Assembly (NCBI GenBank): GCA_030044075.1
Contig: JASHWM010000080.1
Span: 1 to 8,622 of the forward strand
Reading direction: 5' to 3'
Length of the DNA stretch: 8,622 nt
DNA from: Candidatus Rhabdochlamydia sp.
GTDB lineage: Bacteria > Chlamydiota > Chlamydiia > Chlamydiales > Rhabdochlamydiaceae
The notes below the pieces were generated by a model. The model was not told where the DNA came from and did not search any database. It worked only from the letters and a program-made list of their open reading frames with translations. Below, piece by piece: positions 6,438-8,622 of the stretch. Each line of letters opens with the position of its first letter. Positions within the stretch are counted from its first letter, which is position 1. A program made the position numbers and the translations under genes.

Positions 6438-6466
6438 TTAAAATTATATTAAGAATATGTTATAAT
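6438..6466 (+). promoter_or_regulatory. Extended -10 promoter of the PI kinase-like gene
   Basis: TGTTATAAT at 6458-6466 is a perfect extended -10 (TGn plus TATAAT), with TTAAAA (6438-6443, 4 of 6) 17 bp upstream. Transcription should start near 6473, leaving a leader of about 35 bases with AGG at 6497-6499, eight bases before the ATG at 6508. The rest of the 130-bp gap (6378-6507) is extremely AT-rich and holds nothing else I can support. Confidence 0.6.
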
Positions 6467-6507
6467 TTAATTTATATTAAAAAAATAAATTAGATTAGGT
6501 AGATATT

Positions 6508-7872
6508 ATGTTATCATTAGGTCAAGTTTCAGAAAATCAAGCCTCCGGTTCGACAACTTTAGTAAAATTAGCCGGTAAGCCTTCCTCCAAGGCTAAATTT
6601 CAGCAAATGTCTCTTAGTAAAGGACTGAAAGCATTAAATTTGAGCGACACTTCTGCTCCTGCCGCACTTCCTAGTCCTGTTGACATTTCAAAATTAAACG
6701 TCTCTTATAATGCTACTATCCCTGACGATTCTCAAGAGGTCCATGCATGGGCTTTATCAGTATTTACCTCCGTACAATCTTCTAACGATATACAAGTAGA
6801 AGACTCTGAAAGAAAGATGCTGACCCCTAAGCTGACAAATAGCGAAGGGATCAATGGTAGTTATTTTATCAGGCAAAACGTAGACGGAGAATGGAAGATC
6901 GTCGGCATATTTAAACCCCTTGATGAGGCGGTAGGCGCGCCCAACGCCTTAAAAGTAGGATCCATCGTAGCTTCCAAGCATGGAATTAAGCCCGGTACTG
7001 AAGGAAACAGGGAAGTATGGGCATGGATCTTAGGAAAAGCCCTTGGTGTTCCTCCTACCGTACTCCTGACTCTTGGCTCTCCTGTTTTCGTGAGAAGGGT
7101 CAAAGACACACCTCAAAACAAACCAGGTTCCCTGCAGCAATTTGTTCCTGATGCTAGAGACTTTCACCGTATCCCGCAGAAAGAACTCGACGAGATCATT
7201 CCAAAAATCCGTCACTCTGAAACACACCGCATTGCGATACTCGACCTGAAGCTTGCAAACACAGACCGCAACAAAGGCAACCTGCTTCTTTCTGAAACTG
7301 ATGGGGTTTATACTCTTCATCCGATTGATCACGGCTGTATCCTTTCCCAAAAATTTGTGGACGCTGCTGCGCCCTATTGGGCTGAATTTCCTGGTGCAGA
7401 CACCTCTTTTACACCGAAAGAAAAAGAATTTATTGCAGCAATCGACATTGAAAAGGATATCGAAGAAATCCGTAAATCATTTCCGAGCTTTAGCACTGAA
7501 GATGAGTATACATTAAGAATTGCTACAATGATCCTGCAAGAAGGGGCAAGACAAGACCTTTCTCCTCTTGAGATCCTCGCACTCTATAAACAATTTGCAG
7601 ACTACTCCCAACCACTTGCTCCACGCATCTATTTGAAGGCTGAATCTTCTTCAAGCTCAAAAGAAGAGTTCCTCGGATTGGCGAAACTGTATGTTGAAAG
7701 AGCAGTTTCTTTAGTTAGATCTTTTTCAGACAATGAACCCGACGTAAAAAAAGCAATGCAGAACTTCCGCGAATATTATCTTATGAATGAACATTCAAGA
7801 GACGACAGATCCATTACTTTTTTTGATCATTACCTCGAGACCGGGCTTCCTCCTGTTTCTTTAATTAATTAA
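6508..7872 (+). CDS. Type II phosphatidylinositol 4-kinase-like protein, candidate host-directed effector
   Basis: The central part of this 454-aa protein follows eukaryotic PI4KII closely. GINGSYFIRQ (115-123) is the nucleotide-binding strand pair (SGSYFVKD in human PI4K2A). VGIFKPLDE (132-140) supplies the ATP lysine K136 (AVFKPKNEE in human). GSLQQFV (207-213) equals GSFQLFV. LDLKLANTDRNKGNLLL (245-261) is the catalytic loop with D253 and N258 (NTDRGNDNWL in human). HPIDHG (271-276) holds the metal-binding D274 (AIDNG in human). PYWAEFPGA (289-297) and a helical stretch after it also align. All catalytic residues are kept, so activity on a phosphoinositide or a protein is plausible. The first ~70 residues are Ser/Thr/Ala-rich and disordered-looking with no Sec signal, as in type III effectors; secretion is inference. 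It has its own promoter and terminator, so it is monocistronic. Confidence 0.85.
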   Translation: MLSLGQVSENQASGSTTLVKLAGKPSSKAKFQQMSLSKGLKALNLSDTSAPAALPSPVDISKLNVSYNATIPDDSQEVHAWALSVFTSVQSSNDIQVEDSERKMLTPKLTNSEGINGSYFIRQNVDGEWKIVGIFKPLDEAVGAPNALKVGSIVASKHGIKPGTEGNREVWAWILGKALGVPPTVLLTLGSPVFVRRVKDTPQNKPGSLQQFVPDARDFHRIPQKELDEIIPKIRHSETHRIAILDLKLANTDRNKGNLLLSETDGVYTLHPIDHGCILSQKFVDAAAPYWAEFPGADTSFTPKEKEFIAAIDIEKDIEEIRKSFPSFSTEDEYTLRIATMILQEGARQDLSPLEILALYKQFADYSQPLAPRIYLKAESSSSSKEEFLGLAKLYVERAVSLVRSFSDNEPDVKKAMQNFREYYLMNEHSRDDRSITFFDHYLETGLPPVSLIN

Positions 7873-7901
7873 AAATTCTCCTTTTTTTCTGACATCCCTT
7901 G

Positions 7902-7927
7902 CCCAGTCATCAAAGACTGGGTTTTTT
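7902..7927 (+). terminator. Intrinsic terminator of the PI kinase-like gene
   Basis: CCCAGTC (7902-7908) and GACTGGG (7915-7921) form a perfect 7-bp stem with a 6-base loop (ATCAAA), followed directly by six T residues. It lies about 30 bases after the kinase stop. On the other strand no T-run follows the hairpin, so it should act for the + strand only, although the antiporter gene converges on it. Confidence 0.9.
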
Positions 7928-7942
7928 CTTTTCAGAAAACAT

Positions 7943-8622
7943 CTATTCAAGAGATCTTTTCTCGGCAACGTAATGAAGCCATGAGCCGGCTAGGAACGCT
8001 GTAACAACAGCAAACATCACGAGGATCGTAAAAAAAGTGAGGTTGATGATCTTGCTGTCCAGAGCAAGGGATGCCAGCACAATCCCGGGTGCCCCACGGG
8101 CATTCAGGGCAATTCCAAAATTGACGGCCCTCCATGGTTTTTCTTTGGCCAGGCGCGCACCTAGGTAAACGCTGCCAAATTTAACTATACAACAAATGAT
8201 CATGAGCTTGAAGAAGAAAGGCCAGTTGAAGGCGTGAACAAGGTCGAGCTTCATACCGACAAGCGTAAAATAGATAGGGATGAAAAAGGCGAACGAATAG
8301 TTTTCAAAAGTCTGGGTAGTCCTACCATTGTCATCTTTAAAATTCTGGGCGATGATGCCTCCGGTAAAAGCTCCAAACATCGGTGTGATGCCAAGAAGCA
8401 GCGCCACAGCGGTCATAAAGAACATAAATGAAATGAGAAAAGCAAGAGGGTTGATCTCCTGGAAGATGGTAAATTTGATCTTGTTCAACCACCTGAAAAG
8501 CCTTGGCCCTGTAAGCAATGCTCCCACAAAGAAAACGATCGTAATGACCATATGGTATACGACGTTTACATGAAAATTGTGCTCGATCCCTAAGAGTGCA
8601 GGTAATCCTATGTTTTGACCAA
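7943..8622 (-). CDS. Cation/proton antiporter (CPA2/Na+-H+ exchanger family), C-terminal part, cut by the window edge
   Basis: The frame is open through the right edge (before the Met at 8551 it reads GQNIGLPALLGIEHNFHVNVVYH), so the N-terminal half and the start lie outside. The visible 226 residues are strongly hydrophobic, with about six or more membrane helices. Family blocks, numbered from the Met at 8551, are MFGAFTGGIIAQN (about 58-70), IPIYFTLVGMKLDL (about 91-104) and NARGAPGIVLASLAL (about 150-164), the RGA segment typical of CPA2 antiporters. Such proteins exchange Na+ or K+ for H+ across the inner membrane. No C-terminal TrkA/RCK domain follows; the protein stops after a short charged tail (EKRSLE). 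Ion specificity cannot be read from this part. Confidence 0.85.
   Translation of the reverse strand, partial: GQNIGLPALLGIEHNFHVNVVYHMVITIVFFVGALLTGPRLFRWLNKIKFTIFQEINPLAFLISFMFFMTAVALLLGITPMFGAFTGGIIAQNFKDDNGRTTQTFENYSFAFFIPIYFTLVGMKLDLVHAFNWPFFFKLMIICCIVKFGSVYLGARLAKEKPWRAVNFGIALNARGAPGIVLASLALDSKIINLTFFTILVMFAVVTAFLAGSWLHYVAEKRSLE

Noticed and set aside
6468..6492. TAATTTAT/ATAAATTA inverted repeat in the kinase leader
   Set aside because: It is composed only of A and T in extremely AT-rich DNA, so chance is a sufficient explanation.
7030..7350. A 106-codon - strand frame inside the kinase gene
   Set aside because: It lies opposite the conserved catalytic region of the kinase and has no motif of its own.

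Overview
The window reads like a chromosomal segment of an amoeba- or animal-cell-associated intracellular bacterium, most plausibly a chlamydia-like organism (Parachlamydiales/Simkaniaceae type), though Legionella-like or other endosymbionts cannot be excluded from the sequence alone. The reasons are a eukaryotic-like phosphatidylinositol kinase with an N-terminus suited to secretion, moderate-to-low GC with very AT-rich intergenic DNA, tandem paralogues and a mosaic of unrelated accessory genes. No rRNA, tRNA, CRISPR or transposon is visible.

Layout, left to right. (1) The 3' part of an AlbA/Schlafen-type ATPase regulator, + strand, cut by the left edge. (2) On the - strand, an FAD-dependent D-amino-acid-oxidase-family protein whose modules are in circularly permuted order: the normally C-terminal substrate/FAD segment (VRPMR then YGHGGAGW) lies in front of the Rossmann GAGCMG motif. 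(3) Divergent from it, an exported DUF1343/NamZ-type exo-N-acetylmuramidase, + strand. (4) Convergent with that by a 4-bp stop-codon overlap, a - strand operon transcribed from about 5.9 kb down to 3.7 kb: a GNAT-like protein with a degenerate acetyl-CoA loop, a paralogous GNAT with a Sec signal peptide, and an AlkD-type DNA glycosylase whose start overlaps the previous stop. (5) A 209-bp AT-rich divergent region with three copies of the 8-mer GATA(G/C)TTA around a promoter, followed by a 97-aa orphan protein. (6) A strong extended -10 promoter and a 454-aa type II phosphatidylinositol-4-kinase-like protein, closed by a textbook intrinsic terminator. (7) The C-terminal part of a CPA2-type cation/proton antiporter, - strand, cut by the right edge.

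The most noteworthy items are the circularly permuted amino-acid oxidase, the PI4KII-like kinase as a candidate host-directed effector with a short orphan gene upstream that shares a small sequence patch with it, and the tandem GNAT pair in which one copy is predicted to leave the cytoplasm and the other has lost a key glycine. A possible functional theme at the divergent pair is peptidoglycan turnover (muramidase plus D-amino-acid oxidase); this is inference from proximity only.
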